Source of the DNA: a virus
Strand: one strand, 5' to 3'
IMG/VR virus record: IMGVR_UViG_3300032093_000042
Span: 1-64,000 of that record
Length of the DNA stretch: 64,000 nt
Positions within the stretch are counted from its first letter, which is position 1; the number at the start of each line of letters is the position of its first letter. Of this stretch, positions 6,476 to 12,350 are shown in pieces. The notes beneath the pieces are model-generated. The model saw only the letters and a list, made by a program, of their open reading frames with translations. It was not told the origin of the DNA and searched no databases. The position numbers and the translations under genes were made by a program.

Positions 6476-6634
6476 ATGATTGAGATTACCCGCAATCCGT
6501 TTACAAAGTTGTCACTTCTCAGCAACTTTTGGATTGAAGATGATATGGTGTTTCACATCCTCATTCCATATAACACAGAACAAATCGAATTGTTGACTGA
6601 CAATGAGATTGGTCAATATATGGGCGGCAATTAA
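6476..6634 (+). CDS. Hypothetical protein, 52 aa
   Basis: A 52-codon frame directly behind a family promoter. Begins MIEITRNPFTKLSLL and ends with TDNEIGQYMGGN. Mixed beta/alpha, acidic, no motif recognised. The next promoter starts 8 nt after its stop. Confidence 0.55.
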   Translation: MIEITRNPFTKLSLLSNFWIEDDMVFHILIPYNTEQIELLTDNEIGQYMGGN

Positions 6635-6641
6635 AAAGCTG

Positions 6642-6679
6642 TTGACTTCCGCCAAGTTCTGGTATAGGATATACCCACG
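6642..6679 (+). promoter_or_regulatory. Leaderless-type promoter
   Basis: TTGACT 6642-6647, TAGGAT 6665-6670, ATACCCACG, ATG 6680. Confidence 0.85.
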
Positions 6680-6892
6680 ATGAAAGACATCTTCCAGATT
6701 ACCACACCGGTTCATGGCACCACCGACATTGAAGTCTCGGAGTTGATCAAACAGTTGCAACAGCGGTTGCGTCAAGCCAAAGAATTCAACAAACACTATG
6801 GTTGGGGGTGCACTCGTTACTCTATCACGGTGGATAATGAAGGACAACTTTGGTTGAGCGGTCACACCAAAAAAGACCTGAAAGAAATTTAA
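6680..6892 (+). CDS. Hypothetical protein, 70 aa
   Basis: Not recognised. A long N-terminal helix (IEVSELIKQLQQRLRQAKEF) followed by a short beta region (WGCTRYSITVDNEGQLWLSG). Last protein gene before the first tRNA-like RNA block. Confidence 0.65.
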   Translation: MKDIFQITTPVHGTTDIEVSELIKQLQQRLRQAKEFNKHYGWGCTRYSITVDNEGQLWLSGHTKKDLKEI

Positions 6893-6901
6893 AAAAAGTG
6901 G

Positions 6902-6930
6902 TTGACTTTTCGGAGGTGGTAGGGTAAGAT
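6902..6930 (+). promoter_or_regulatory. Promoter of the tRNA-like RNA block
   Basis: TTGACT 6902-6907 and TAAGAT 6925-6930. It lacks the TTCCACGATG tail and points into structured RNA, not a gene. Confidence 0.65.
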
Positions 6931-6935
6931 ATTTA

Positions 6936-7033
6936 AAGAGTTGGGGCTGACATCGTGAGATGCAGCACGGTGGTAGTGAAAGCGTTGGAAATGTCAGTCT
7001 TTCACCGAATTACGACGGTTCCAACCAACTCTT
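6936..7033 (+). ncRNA. tRNA-like structured RNA T1
   Basis: AAGAGTTGG pairs with CCAACTCTT as an acceptor-like stem. Inside are GCTG/CAGC enclosing CATC-GTGA-GATG, and GTGAAAG/CTTTCAC. No standard anticodon arm or encoded CCA. Confidence 0.45.
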
Positions 7034-7130
7034 GAAAGTTTTTAGAAAAAGTTCTTTACAAGTCAGAAAAGTCTGATAAGATATTTTTAGTTGATGGGAC
7101 CGGAAGGAACACGACTAGCAACCCATTAAC

Positions 7131-7236
7131 AAGATTGACGGCATAACAATGTAGCCATCCGGTTTTCAATCCGGAAAAGTGAGAAATAGAGGGCAACGAA
7201 TTAGTATTCGTTGATAAATACTCACATGTCAATCTT
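7131..7236 (+). ncRNA. tRNA-like structured RNA T2
   Basis: A 9-bp acceptor (AAGATTGAC/GTCAATCTT), a D-like GGC/GCC arm and TCCGG/CCGGA with an 8-nt loop TTTTCAAT. In place of a T arm there is GTGAG/CTCAC enclosing a perfect 8-bp hairpin CAACGAAT-TAGT-ATTCGTTG. No CCA. Confidence 0.45.
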
Positions 7237-7247
7237 ACAATTTTAAT

Positions 7248-7382
7248 GCTTAGGAGAGAGCGAGTAATACGCCTCCAGTCATCTGTAATAACCAATGGAT
7301 GATGTGGGATAGAACACAGGACACCGGAATGGTTATCGGATCAACCTGTTGTAGATGGATAAAGAACCATCCCTTAGCTCCA
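7248..7382 (+). tRNA. Atypical tRNA T3 with encoded CCA, anticodon unclear
   Basis: Acceptor GCTTAGG/CCTTAGC (one mismatch), discriminator T and CCA at 7380-7382, D-like GCG/CGC, T-like stem GATGG/CCATC. The anticodon-position stem TCATC/GATGA carries a 14-nt loop and the variable region is large, so decoding is doubtful. 135 nt in total. Confidence 0.4.
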
Positions 7383-7403
7383 ATTTTTTTAGTTCTTTTG
7401 ATA

Positions 7404-7497
7404 ATTTGAGAGTTTCATAAGCTCAGCCAGAGGCTAGCAAGTAACTGGGGTATGAATTAAATAAACTCGCACTACGCTGGGTTAGCTCTCACAAAAT
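7404..7497 (+). ncRNA. Structured RNA T4, function unknown
   Basis: GAGTTTCATA pairs in two blocks with TATGAA and AAACTC; inner AGCC/GGCT hairpin; GAGAG/CTCTC near the ends. No tRNA fold can be completed. Confidence 0.3.
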
Positions 7498-7509
7498 TTG
7501 ATTGAATAT

Positions 7510-7577
7510 CTGTTGTTAGCTCAAACCTAGAGCCGTCTGTTGAGTCAGCGAGATGTAGTAACCAATCTACACAGCAG
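7510..7577 (+). tRNA. Degenerate tRNA T5
   Basis: Acceptor CTGTTG/CAGCAG, canonical D arm GCTC-AAACCTA-GAGC, T-like arm TGTAG/CTACA, but the anticodon arm is only CTG/CAG with a 6-nt loop TTGAGT. Surrounded by an extra 7-bp stem TTTGATT/AATCAAA (7497-7503/7582-7588). No CCA. Confidence 0.45.
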
Positions 7578-7590
7578 TAAAAATCAAACT

Positions 7591-7655
7591 GGTTGATGAA
7601 GCTGCAGCTAACCAAGTTATGTAAAGTGTAGAATCGTGGGACTACACCATCAACC
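7591..7655 (+). ncRNA. Minimal tRNA-like RNA T6
   Basis: GGTTGATG/CATCAACC acceptor and a T-like stem GTGTAG/CTACAC with a 10-nt loop. Only 65 nt and no complete anticodon arm. Confidence 0.4.
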
Positions 7656-7674
7656 TTATAATTTTAGTTCTTTT

Positions 7675-7812
7675 TTGATTGATATTACCTAACTGGAAAA
7701 GGAGCACATCGGCTGCCAAAGTTTTATAGGTTCATGGCGATGCATGTGCATAATCACCACGTAAGCCTAACTGGGGGTGAGGTTAGTAGGTTCGAATCCT
7801 GCTATCAATCAA
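7675..7812 (+). ncRNA. Long tRNA-like RNA T7, homologue of T8
   Basis: Acceptor ATTGATA/TATCAAT, extended by three more pairs, and a canonical T arm GTAGG-TTCGAAT-CCTGC. The D arm is CCT/AGG with a GG-containing loop. The anticodon region is a CACAT/ATGTG stem with a loop of about 34 nt, and a CACC/GGTG variable arm follows. T8 has the same plan with compensatory changes. No CCA. Confidence 0.55.
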
Positions 7813-7817
7813 AACAA

Positions 7818-7881
7818 TTTTAGTCTTGGTACTCTCTCCACTCAATAATAACCCACAATAAATAACTAAATAAAAGATATG
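7818..7881 (+). repeat. 64-bp direct repeat, copy 2
   Basis: Identical to 2302-2365. Here it follows tRNA-like RNA T7 and supplies the leader and ATG of the 53-aa gene. Confidence 0.9.
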
Positions 7882-8040
7882 ACCATTGAATCTGTAGTTC
7901 GTAAGACGATTATTGTTATCAACGGAGTTGAACATATTCTATCTGAAACTTCGTGGACTGAATCCGTACATGAAGCACAAGATAGTGGTGTGGAGTTTGA
8001 ATCTGATGAAGATGTGATTGATTGGGTTGAAAGTGTTTGA
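7879..8040 (+). CDS. Hypothetical protein, 53 aa
   Basis: A 53-codon frame whose leader and ATG come from the duplicated 64-bp segment. Acidic (MTIESVVRKTIIVINGVEH, ending DEDVIDWVESV). No promoter of its own is seen. Its TGA stop (8038-8040) forms part of the following -35 hexamer. Function unknown. Confidence 0.55.
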   Translation: MTIESVVRKTIIVINGVEHILSETSWTESVHEAQDSGVEFESDEDVIDWVESV

Positions 8041-8073
8041 CACTTTCTAAAACGCTGACAGACTGTTGACACG
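8037..8073 (+). promoter_or_regulatory. Leaderless-type promoter, diverged
   Basis: TTGACA 8037-8042 overlapping the upstream stop, a weak -10 (CAGACT), then GTTGACACG and ATG 8074. Confidence 0.55.
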
Positions 8074-8262
8074 ATGAAACCAAAAATCAAATCAAATCAA
8101 TCAATTACTTGCCATCGTGATCTAACGATTAGTTATTTTTCTGTTTATAAACAAATATGGCAAAGAGTTTCAGCATACGAATTAACTTGCAGACATGACG
8201 ATTTTGCTGCATTGAGTCAGCAAGACCGAAAAAAAATTAATTGCAAGATAAAATTGGGTTAA
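8074..8262 (+). CDS. Hypothetical basic protein, 62 aa
   Basis: Not recognised. Basic, with a Cys/His pair in ITCHRDL and LTCRHDDF that could form a small metal site. Ends SQQDRKKINCKIKLG. Separated from the surrounding RNA genes by its own promoter and followed by another. Confidence 0.5.
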   Translation: MKPKIKSNQSITCHRDLTISYFSVYKQIWQRVSAYELTCRHDDFAALSQQDRKKINCKIKLG

Positions 8263-8270
8263 AAAATCTG

Positions 8271-8298
8271 TTGACGGATGTGGAAGTTCTGGTAGATT
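8271..8298 (+). promoter_or_regulatory. Promoter of structured RNA 8316-8400
   Basis: TTGACG 8271-8276 and TAGATT 8293-8298. No start codon at the usual place; it reads into structured RNA. Confidence 0.6.
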
Positions 8299-8315
8299 CA
8301 ACGTGTCGAGAGTGA

Positions 8316-8400
8316 TTGAGGTTGAGCATCAAGTAAGGTGCCGTGGCTGATGAGCATTTCGAGTGCTACGCTAGATGATGGTAAGTGCGGCATACCTCAA
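8316..8400 (+). ncRNA. tRNA-like structured RNA
   Basis: TTGAGGT pairs with ACCTCAA, GTGCCG with CGGCAT, and a T-like hairpin AGCA-TTTCGAG-TGCT is enclosed. CGTTTTTT follows, which may terminate it. No anticodon can be assigned. Confidence 0.4.
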
Positions 8401-8417
8401 CGTTTTTTGAAAAAATT

Positions 8418-8550
8418 TTGATTGATATTACCTAACTGGAAAAGGAGCGTGTCGGTAGCCAAATAAGGTTCAAGGCGAAAACAGGCGTAACCATCATATA
8501 AACCTAAATAGGGATGGGGATTGTAGGTTCGAGTCCTACTATCAATCAAA
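8418..8550 (+). ncRNA. Long tRNA-like RNA T8, homologue of T7
   Basis: Same acceptor, D region and T arm (GTAGG-TTCGAGT-CCTAC) as T7. The variable arm is CCATC/GATGG where T7 has CACC/GGTG, and the interior keeps CGG-x-x-GCCAAA and GGTTCA-x-GGCGA. Ends in the same TATCAATCAAAACAATTTT flank. Confidence 0.55.
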
Positions 8551-8573
8551 ACAATTTTTTGAATATTATTCAA

Positions 8574-8659
8574 TGAATAATACATACAGGCGGTCAATTC
8601 TAAACTGAACTGATCGATCAGTTATGAATGTAAGGTTCGATTCCTTAATGTGTTATTCA
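8574..8659 (+). tRNA. Degenerate tRNA T9
   Basis: Acceptor AATACAT/ATGTGTT inside an 11-bp stem, T arm TAAGG-TTCGATT-CCTTA, D stem CAG/CTG. The anticodon arm is the palindrome AACTG-ATCGAT-CAGTT with a 6-nt loop. No CCA. Confidence 0.45.
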
Positions 8660-8664
8660 GTATT

Positions 8665-8800
8665 AAACAAAGATAGACACGTAAGCAAAGCATTCGGATA
8701 ATGCGCCCTCCGGTTGGGAGACTGAGTTCAATTCTCAGATGCTTACAGGGAACATATCGCTATACTACAAAAGTAATGTGAGTGAAATCCTTAATTGTTT
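8665..8800 (+). ncRNA. Three-way-junction RNA motif, copy with embedded tRNA-like RNA
   Basis: Outer stem AAAC..AAG/CTT..TGTTT, then ATAGA (8673-8677), an arm, GAAC, a second arm, GTGAAATC (8782-8789). The first arm contains a tRNA-like RNA at 8681-8746: acceptor GTAAGCA/TGCTTAC, D arm GCA/TGC, T arm CTGAG-TTCAATT-CTCAG, and a poor anticodon arm whose loop would be CGGTTGG. Confidence 0.55.
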
Positions 8801-8829
8801 GATATTTTAAACTTTTTTTAACTTTTTTG

Positions 8830-8867
8830 TTGACTTTCCTGAATCTCTGGGGTATAGTATTTCCACG
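8830..8867 (+). promoter_or_regulatory. Leaderless-type promoter
   Basis: TTGACT 8830-8835, TATAGT 8853-8858, ATTTCCACG, ATG 8868. Confidence 0.85.
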
Positions 8868-9128
8868 ATGAATATCAAAGAATACTTGGATAAACTTGAA
8901 CAGACAAAGCAGAGTCTACTGTCTCTGAATCTACCGGACAATACTCCGATTGTCGATACCCCTGATATGGGTTGTTTGACTCCAATATCTAAAACATCTA
9001 TTAAGTTTGAAGTTAAAGATGTTTACAAATACAATTTGTGTTATTATCTTTATTCACACGTTTGTGATAAAGAACTGACTGAAAAACAAATGGTTGTGAT
9101 TTTGTCTGAACATTATACACGGAACTAA
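8868..9128 (+). CDS. Hypothetical protein, 86 aa
   Basis: Not recognised. N-terminal helix MNIKEYLDKLEQTKQSLLSL, a Pro/Asp-rich middle (DNTPIVDTPDMG), and a Tyr/Cys-rich strand (YKYNLCYYLYSHVCDKE). Its own leaderless promoter; a 118-nt gap without clear features follows. Confidence 0.65.
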   Translation: MNIKEYLDKLEQTKQSLLSLNLPDNTPIVDTPDMGCLTPISKTSIKFEVKDVYKYNLCYYLYSHVCDKELTEKQMVVILSEHYTRN

Positions 9129-9204
9129 AAAATATCTAAATAAAATAATATCGTAGAAATATAAAAACACTAATTATTTAGCGCTGAAAGCGTCTAAAAA
9201 GTGC

Positions 9205-9246
9205 TTGACTTTCTAAAATTTCCTGATATTTTATAAAAAATAAAAT
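9205..9246 (+). promoter_or_regulatory. Promoter with short leader
   Basis: TTGACT 9205-9210 and TATTTT around 9227-9232, followed by an A-rich leader (ataaaaaataaaat) to ATG 9247. Confidence 0.6.
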
Positions 9247-9384
9247 ATGAAAACTAAAATTAAGAACCGCAAAACTTGGGGCACTTTGAAGCCTATTACC
9301 AAACGTATTGAGTCTCTTAAGATTTACAAGCGCAGTAAGAATAAGTTTAATTATTCAAATTATAGCTGGGGAGATCTTAATTAA
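9247..9384 (+). CDS. Small basic protein, 45 aa
   Basis: A 45-codon frame behind a promoter and an A-rich leader. Very basic: MKTKIKNRKTWGTLKPITKR, then KIYKRSKNKFNY. Probably binds nucleic acid or ribosomes, but this rests on charge alone. Confidence 0.5.
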   Translation: MKTKIKNRKTWGTLKPITKRIESLKIYKRSKNKFNYSNYSWGDLN

Positions 9385-9402
9385 TTTAAAATAATAATAA
9401 AT

Positions 9403-9693
9403 ATGTCTGATATTGATCCTGAACTGCAAGCAGAACAAACTCAAGATGCTAAGTATCTACAAGAGCTTAATCACTATGTAAACACTCTTTCAGCTCCTTC
9501 AGCAGAATCCGTAGCGCTTTATAGATCAAAGCTTAGTATGCTTGAAGATATTCATAATGAAATTCGATCCAAGTATCCTGAATTTATGCCTGTATATGAT
9601 TGTTCAAAGGAAGCTGAACTAAATCAAGCATTGGGTAAATATCAAGAACATACTTATAGTCTCAGCAGCCGAGACATGAGTGCAGAAAAGTGA
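9403..9693 (+). CDS. Hypothetical acidic protein, 96 aa
   Basis: Not recognised. Predominantly helical and acidic, starting MSDIDPELQAEQTQDAKYL; the middle (YRSKLSMLEDIHNEIRSKYPEF) could form a coiled coil. Second gene of the unit that starts at 9247, with an A/T-only leader. Confidence 0.65.
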   Translation: MSDIDPELQAEQTQDAKYLQELNHYVNTLSAPSAESVALYRSKLSMLEDIHNEIRSKYPEFMPVYDCSKEAELNQALGKYQEHTYSLSSRDMSAEK

Positions 9694-9702
9694 AAAAACC
9701 CG

Positions 9703-9739
9703 TTGACTTTAGCCAGAAATCCTGTAGACTGTATTCCAC
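9703..9739 (+). promoter_or_regulatory. Leaderless-type promoter
   Basis: TTGACT 9703-9708, TAGACT 9725-9730, GTATTCCAC, ATG 9740. Confidence 0.8.
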
Positions 9740-10309
9740 ATGAAGAAACTCCAAAAAGAATTCACCGCTAACTATGATCGGGTTGGTATGAATCGTTTTG
9801 TTCAACTCCGCAAGGAAAATGGAGTTGCCATCTATGAACGATTCAACACTGATGATACCCATCGTACTTATGAGGTGTTCATTGTGAAGGTTGTACCCAA
9901 GGGTGCTCCTCTTCCTAATGGCAAGACTGTAGAGGAGTCGTATGAACAGTATCCGGGTGCCAATGCCTTTGGTAAGACTGCTTATGATTGTCGTTCACTG
10001 GCTCGGGCAGAGGAACGATTTGATCAGTTGGTACAGAAGGTCAAGGATAGTGCTGAAGCTAAGGAAGAGTCTATTAAAACTGGTAAGCGTAATCGTGGTA
10101 AGCGTGGTACTAATAAGATCAATGTTAGTGTACCTGAAAAGGATAGTAAGTTTACTATGAAAATGCTTATCACTTCTACTGGTCTAACTCAGCCTGTGTT
10201 GTTTAGTATTGTTAAGTCTTGGATGAATAGTGGTATTGTTAAGATCAATGGATACATTAAGTCCGAAGGTGGCCGAGGTCGTCCTAGTATTGAATATGTC
10301 GTGGTGTAA
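9740..10309 (+). CDS. Hypothetical protein with C-terminal winged-helix-like region, 189 aa
   Basis: The N-terminal half (YDRVGMNRFVQLRKENGVAIYE... EVFIVKVVPKGAPLPNGK) reads as a beta-rich domain with an FGKTAYDCRSLARAEERF segment. A basic linker (KTGKRNRGKRGTNK) then leads to a C-terminal region, FTMKMLITSTGLTQPVLFSIVKSWMNSG, followed by GYIKSEGGRGRPSIEYVV, that looks like a winged helix with its wing. The 115-aa product at 10484 has a related basic HTH-type layout, so both may be DNA-binding regulators. A strong terminator follows. Confidence 0.65.
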   Translation: MKKLQKEFTANYDRVGMNRFVQLRKENGVAIYERFNTDDTHRTYEVFIVKVVPKGAPLPNGKTVEESYEQYPGANAFGKTAYDCRSLARAEERFDQLVQKVKDSAEAKEESIKTGKRNRGKRGTNKINVSVPEKDSKFTMKMLITSTGLTQPVLFSIVKSWMNSGIVKINGYIKSEGGRGRPSIEYVVV

Positions 10310-10332
10310 GTAAACATACAAATAGTTACATT

Positions 10333-10369
10333 AACCAGTTAGTGGATAATACCGCTAACTGGTTTTTTT
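10333..10369 (+). terminator. Rho-independent terminator
   Basis: AACCAGTTAG (10333-10342) pairs with CTAACTGGTT (10355-10364), followed by TTTTT. Confidence 0.9.
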
Positions 10370-10446
10370 GAATATATTTTCAGATTACTTATAAAAATGC
10401 TTGCCAACCTTCCTCAAACCTATCTCGAAAAATTCGAAAAAACTGC

Positions 10447-10483
10447 TTGAATCTGCCCCAAACTCTGGTAAATTGATTTTGTC
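10447..10483 (+). promoter_or_regulatory. Leaderless-type promoter
   Basis: TTGAAT 10447-10452, TAAATT 10469-10474, GATTTTGTC, ATG 10484. Same geometry with a diverged tail. Confidence 0.7.
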
Positions 10484-10831
10484 ATGAACGACATCAATAC
10501 TAACTCTAACGTCACCGCCACCTCCACCAAGATCACCGCCAAGGTTGGTCGGCCTGCCATGTCGCTGAAGCTGATCCTCAACAAGACCTTCAGCCTCAAG
10601 GATCTGCAGGCTCTCAATCCCGATGTCAAGCCCGTCACCATTCGGGCCGCTGTTCTTCGGGGTCTCGAGAATGGCCGATTCACCAAGCTGAATCGTACTG
10701 TTCGATCGGGTCGCAAGGGCAAGCCCGCCTCGCTCTTCATCAATACCAAGGTCTACGAGGCTAACCTTCGTAACCTCGCCAAGTCCAAGGTTACTGTCAA
10801 TGTCGCTGAGACCGATGCTGTGACCGCCTAA
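10484..10831 (+). CDS. Basic HTH-like DNA-binding protein, 115 aa
   Basis: A Thr/Asn-rich start (MNDINTNSNVTATSTKITA) leads into KVGRPAMSLKLILNKTFSLKDLQALNPDVKPVTIRAAVLRGLEN, a helix-turn-helix-like stretch, then a basic wing RTVRSGRKGKPASLF. The resemblance to the C-terminus of the 189-aa neighbour supports a regulatory role. Highly GC-rich codon use compared with the late genes. Monocistronic, with its own promoter and terminator. Confidence 0.65.
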   Translation: MNDINTNSNVTATSTKITAKVGRPAMSLKLILNKTFSLKDLQALNPDVKPVTIRAAVLRGLENGRFTKLNRTVRSGRKGKPASLFINTKVYEANLRNLAKSKVTVNVAETDAVTA

Positions 10832-10850
10832 TAAACCAACCACAACTACA

Positions 10851-10890
10851 AACCCCGCTTGACTTTCAAATCAAGCGGGGTTATTCTTTT
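10851..10890 (+). terminator. Terminator whose stem carries the next promoter's -35
   Basis: AACCCCGCTTGA (10851-10862) pairs with TCAAGCGGGGTT (10871-10882), then ATTCTTTT. The TTGACT of the following promoter (10859-10864) lies in the left arm and loop. Confidence 0.8.
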
Positions 10891-10896
10891 ACCGTT
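10859..10896 (+). promoter_or_regulatory. Leaderless-type promoter overlapping a terminator
   Basis: TTGACT 10859-10864, a 17-nt spacer made of the terminator stem, TATTCT 10882-10887, TTTACCGTT, ATG 10897. Confidence 0.7.
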
Positions 10897-11283
10897 ATGA
10901 AGAAAAACATTATTCAAGTTCTCTACCTCGACGAAGCCGTTTACTCGTTCGTCGTCACCAATGACCTCTCTGTTGAAGATAATCTGGAACGTACATTCGC
11001 TGAATGGAACCATGGTAGTGGCATGGAGTGTGAAATGTTCATCAACTCCAAAAAGCGTTCTCTGAGCGTCAATGATATTGTGTGTGTCAACGGTACTTAT
11101 TATCAATGTAGGCCGTTTGGTTGGAAGAAGGTTACTGTTGAATATGTCAATGAATTAGAGAAGGAATTGTCACAACATCCTACCCGTCACGCCTATGGTA
11201 CATGGTATGCTTTGACAGAGATCATGTATGGCCGTCGTCACGATGACAACGAGGCTCTTCTGGAAGGAGTTGAGACCGTCTAA
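10897..11283 (+). CDS. Hypothetical protein, 128 aa
   Basis: Not recognised. Starts MKKNIIQVLYLDEAVYSFVV; the middle has a Cys pair (CEMFI, IVCVNGTYYQCRPFGW) and the C-terminus is His/acidic-rich (HPTRHAYGTW... RRHDDNEALLEG). Two subdomains are likely. Monocistronic between a terminator-embedded promoter and a terminator near 11329. Confidence 0.65.
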   Translation: MKKNIIQVLYLDEAVYSFVVTNDLSVEDNLERTFAEWNHGSGMECEMFINSKKRSLSVNDIVCVNGTYYQCRPFGWKKVTVEYVNELEKELSQHPTRHAYGTWYALTEIMYGRRHDDNEALLEGVETV

Positions 11284-11328
11284 AGGGCTGCCAGAACGCG
11301 CCAGAACCGCATATGGGCGCTTTTGATT

Positions 11329-11362
11329 GCAAGGGAGGGTCTGAACACCTTCCCTCTTTTTT
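11329..11362 (+). terminator. Rho-independent terminator
   Basis: AGGGAGGGT-CTGA-ACACCTTCCCT is an imperfect stem followed by eight T residues. Confidence 0.75.
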
Positions 11363-11385
11363 TTGCACTTACTGGCACTTTTTCG

Positions 11386-11413
11386 TTGACTTTCTGGTTC
11401 AGTCTGGTAAAGT
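11386..11413 (+). promoter_or_regulatory. Promoter of small RNA B
   Basis: TTGACT 11386-11391 and TAAAGT 11408-11413, then CTTTCCAG and the RNA homologous to 706-770. Confidence 0.65.
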
Positions 11414-11420
11414 CTTTCCA

Positions 11421-11483
11421 GATCGGCTGAACAAGCTAGGGTAGGGGACCAACTCCTACCTACGTTACGTTAACGATATCGGA
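11421..11483 (+). ncRNA. Candidate small structured RNA B
   Basis: GATCGGCTGAACAAGCT folds as GGCT/AGCT; then GGTAGG-loop-CCTACC with GGGGACCA near the loop; then CGTTACGTTAACG. Same order and conserved core as the minus-strand RNA at 706-770, with altered but still paired stems. Not coding. Confidence 0.5.
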
Positions 11484-11513
11484 AGAATATCGGAAGAAAG
11501 TTGCAGAAAATGC

Positions 11514-11551
11514 TTGAGGTTTCTGCTGGGTGGGTGTAATCTATTTCCACA
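11514..11551 (+). promoter_or_regulatory. Leaderless-type promoter
   Basis: TTGAGG 11514-11519, TAATCT 11537-11542, ATTTCCACA, ATG 11552. Confidence 0.8.
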
Positions 11552-11797
11552 ATGACACTTCAGCAATTTCAAGCCGCTTTCGCCATCGCCAAGGACTTTG
11601 ACCGTGACCTGTCCAAGGTGGACGACAGTATCCTCTACGGCTACGGTCTCAGCACCTTCAAGCCGGTACATACTACCCTTGAGGCGGTGGCGAAGACCAT
11701 CCGTTGGCAAGCCCTTATGATGAACGGCGAGTGGGATGCCGAAGCATTGAACGAGGTGGCCGAGGCTGGTCGCCGTAACTTTCTGGTGCTTGGTTGA
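11552..11797 (+). CDS. Hypothetical protein, 81 aa
   Basis: Not recognised. Helical, starting MTLQQFQAAFAIAKDFDRDL, with several Trp and Ala residues (KTIRWQALMMNGEWDAEALNE). GC-rich like its neighbours. Monocistronic behind its own promoter. Confidence 0.65.
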   Translation: MTLQQFQAAFAIAKDFDRDLSKVDDSILYGYGLSTFKPVHTTLEAVAKTIRWQALMMNGEWDAEALNEVAEAGRRNFLVLG

Positions 11798-11806
11798 AAA
11801 AAGCTG

Positions 11807-11845
11807 TTGACTTCTTCAAAGAAATCCTGTAGGATATTACCCACG
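11807..11845 (+). promoter_or_regulatory. Leaderless-type promoter
   Basis: TTGACT 11807-11812, TAGGAT 11830-11835, ATTACCCACG (10 nt), ATG 11846. Confidence 0.85.
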
Positions 11846-12034
11846 ATGAAAATTGAAAAGGAAACTATTCAACACTTTATGAAAGAGAACTATCCTAAAC
11901 ATTTTGCCAGTGGCAAGTGGGGATGTCAAAATATTGGATTTGCTCATGCTGAACATTTGGATTTGCCTGAACATGGATTTCAGGTAAGTGTGGGAGTTGC
12001 CAAAAAATATTGGGTGTGGTTGGATCACGATTGA
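11846..12034 (+). CDS. Hypothetical protein, 62 aa, paralogue of 3855-4046
   Basis: MKIEKETIQHFMKENYPKHF, then ASGKWGCQN, PEHGFQV and a WVWLDHD end: the same pattern as the 63-aa product at 3855. The start at 11846 is set by the promoter; an in-frame ATG at 11807 lies within the -35 region and is not credible. Function unknown. Confidence 0.7.
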   Translation: MKIEKETIQHFMKENYPKHFASGKWGCQNIGFAHAEHLDLPEHGFQVSVGVAKKYWVWLDHD

Positions 12035-12046
12035 TTGAAAAAGCTG

Positions 12047-12083
12047 TTGACTTTTTCTAAAAACCTGATAATCTATACCCACA
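12047..12083 (+). promoter_or_regulatory. Leaderless-type promoter
   Basis: TTGACT 12047-12052, TAATCT 12069-12074, ATACCCACA, ATG 12084. Confidence 0.85.
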
Positions 12084-12317
12084 ATGAAGATCACGATTGA
12101 GTTCGATCCCTTCGCCACCGCTGAGACCGCTTACGATTATTCCAACAGCAGCAAGACCTACACCATTCGGATGATGTTGAGCCAGGTCGCTGATCGTATC
12201 GACGATGCCATCTGGTGTAACCAAGCCAAGAGCACGTTGAATACCAAGCTGAAGGACCGTAATGGCAAGGTGATGGGGTCTGTGAAAATCCGGCTTGCTC
12301 CTGAAGAAAGGGCTTGA
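12084..12317 (+). CDS. Hypothetical protein, 77 aa
   Basis: Not recognised. Starts MKITIEFDPFATAETAYDY and ends in a basic region (DRNGKVMGSVKIRLAPEERA). Its TGA stop (12315-12317) is inside the next -35 hexamer TTGACC, so the two transcription units abut exactly. Confidence 0.65.
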   Translation: MKITIEFDPFATAETAYDYSNSSKTYTIRMMLSQVADRIDDAIWCNQAKSTLNTKLKDRNGKVMGSVKIRLAPEERA

Positions 12318-12350
12318 CCTTTTTCTAAAACCTGATAATCTATTTCCACA
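12314..12350 (+). promoter_or_regulatory. Leaderless-type promoter
   Basis: TTGACC 12314-12319 (contains the upstream TGA), TAATCT 12336-12341, ATTTCCACA, ATG 12351. Confidence 0.85.

Noticed and set aside
11807-11845. Longer start for the gene ending at 12034
   Set aside because: The in-frame ATG at 11807 lies in the -35 region of that gene's own promoter; the ATG at 11846 has the conserved spacing and matches the paralogue at 3855.
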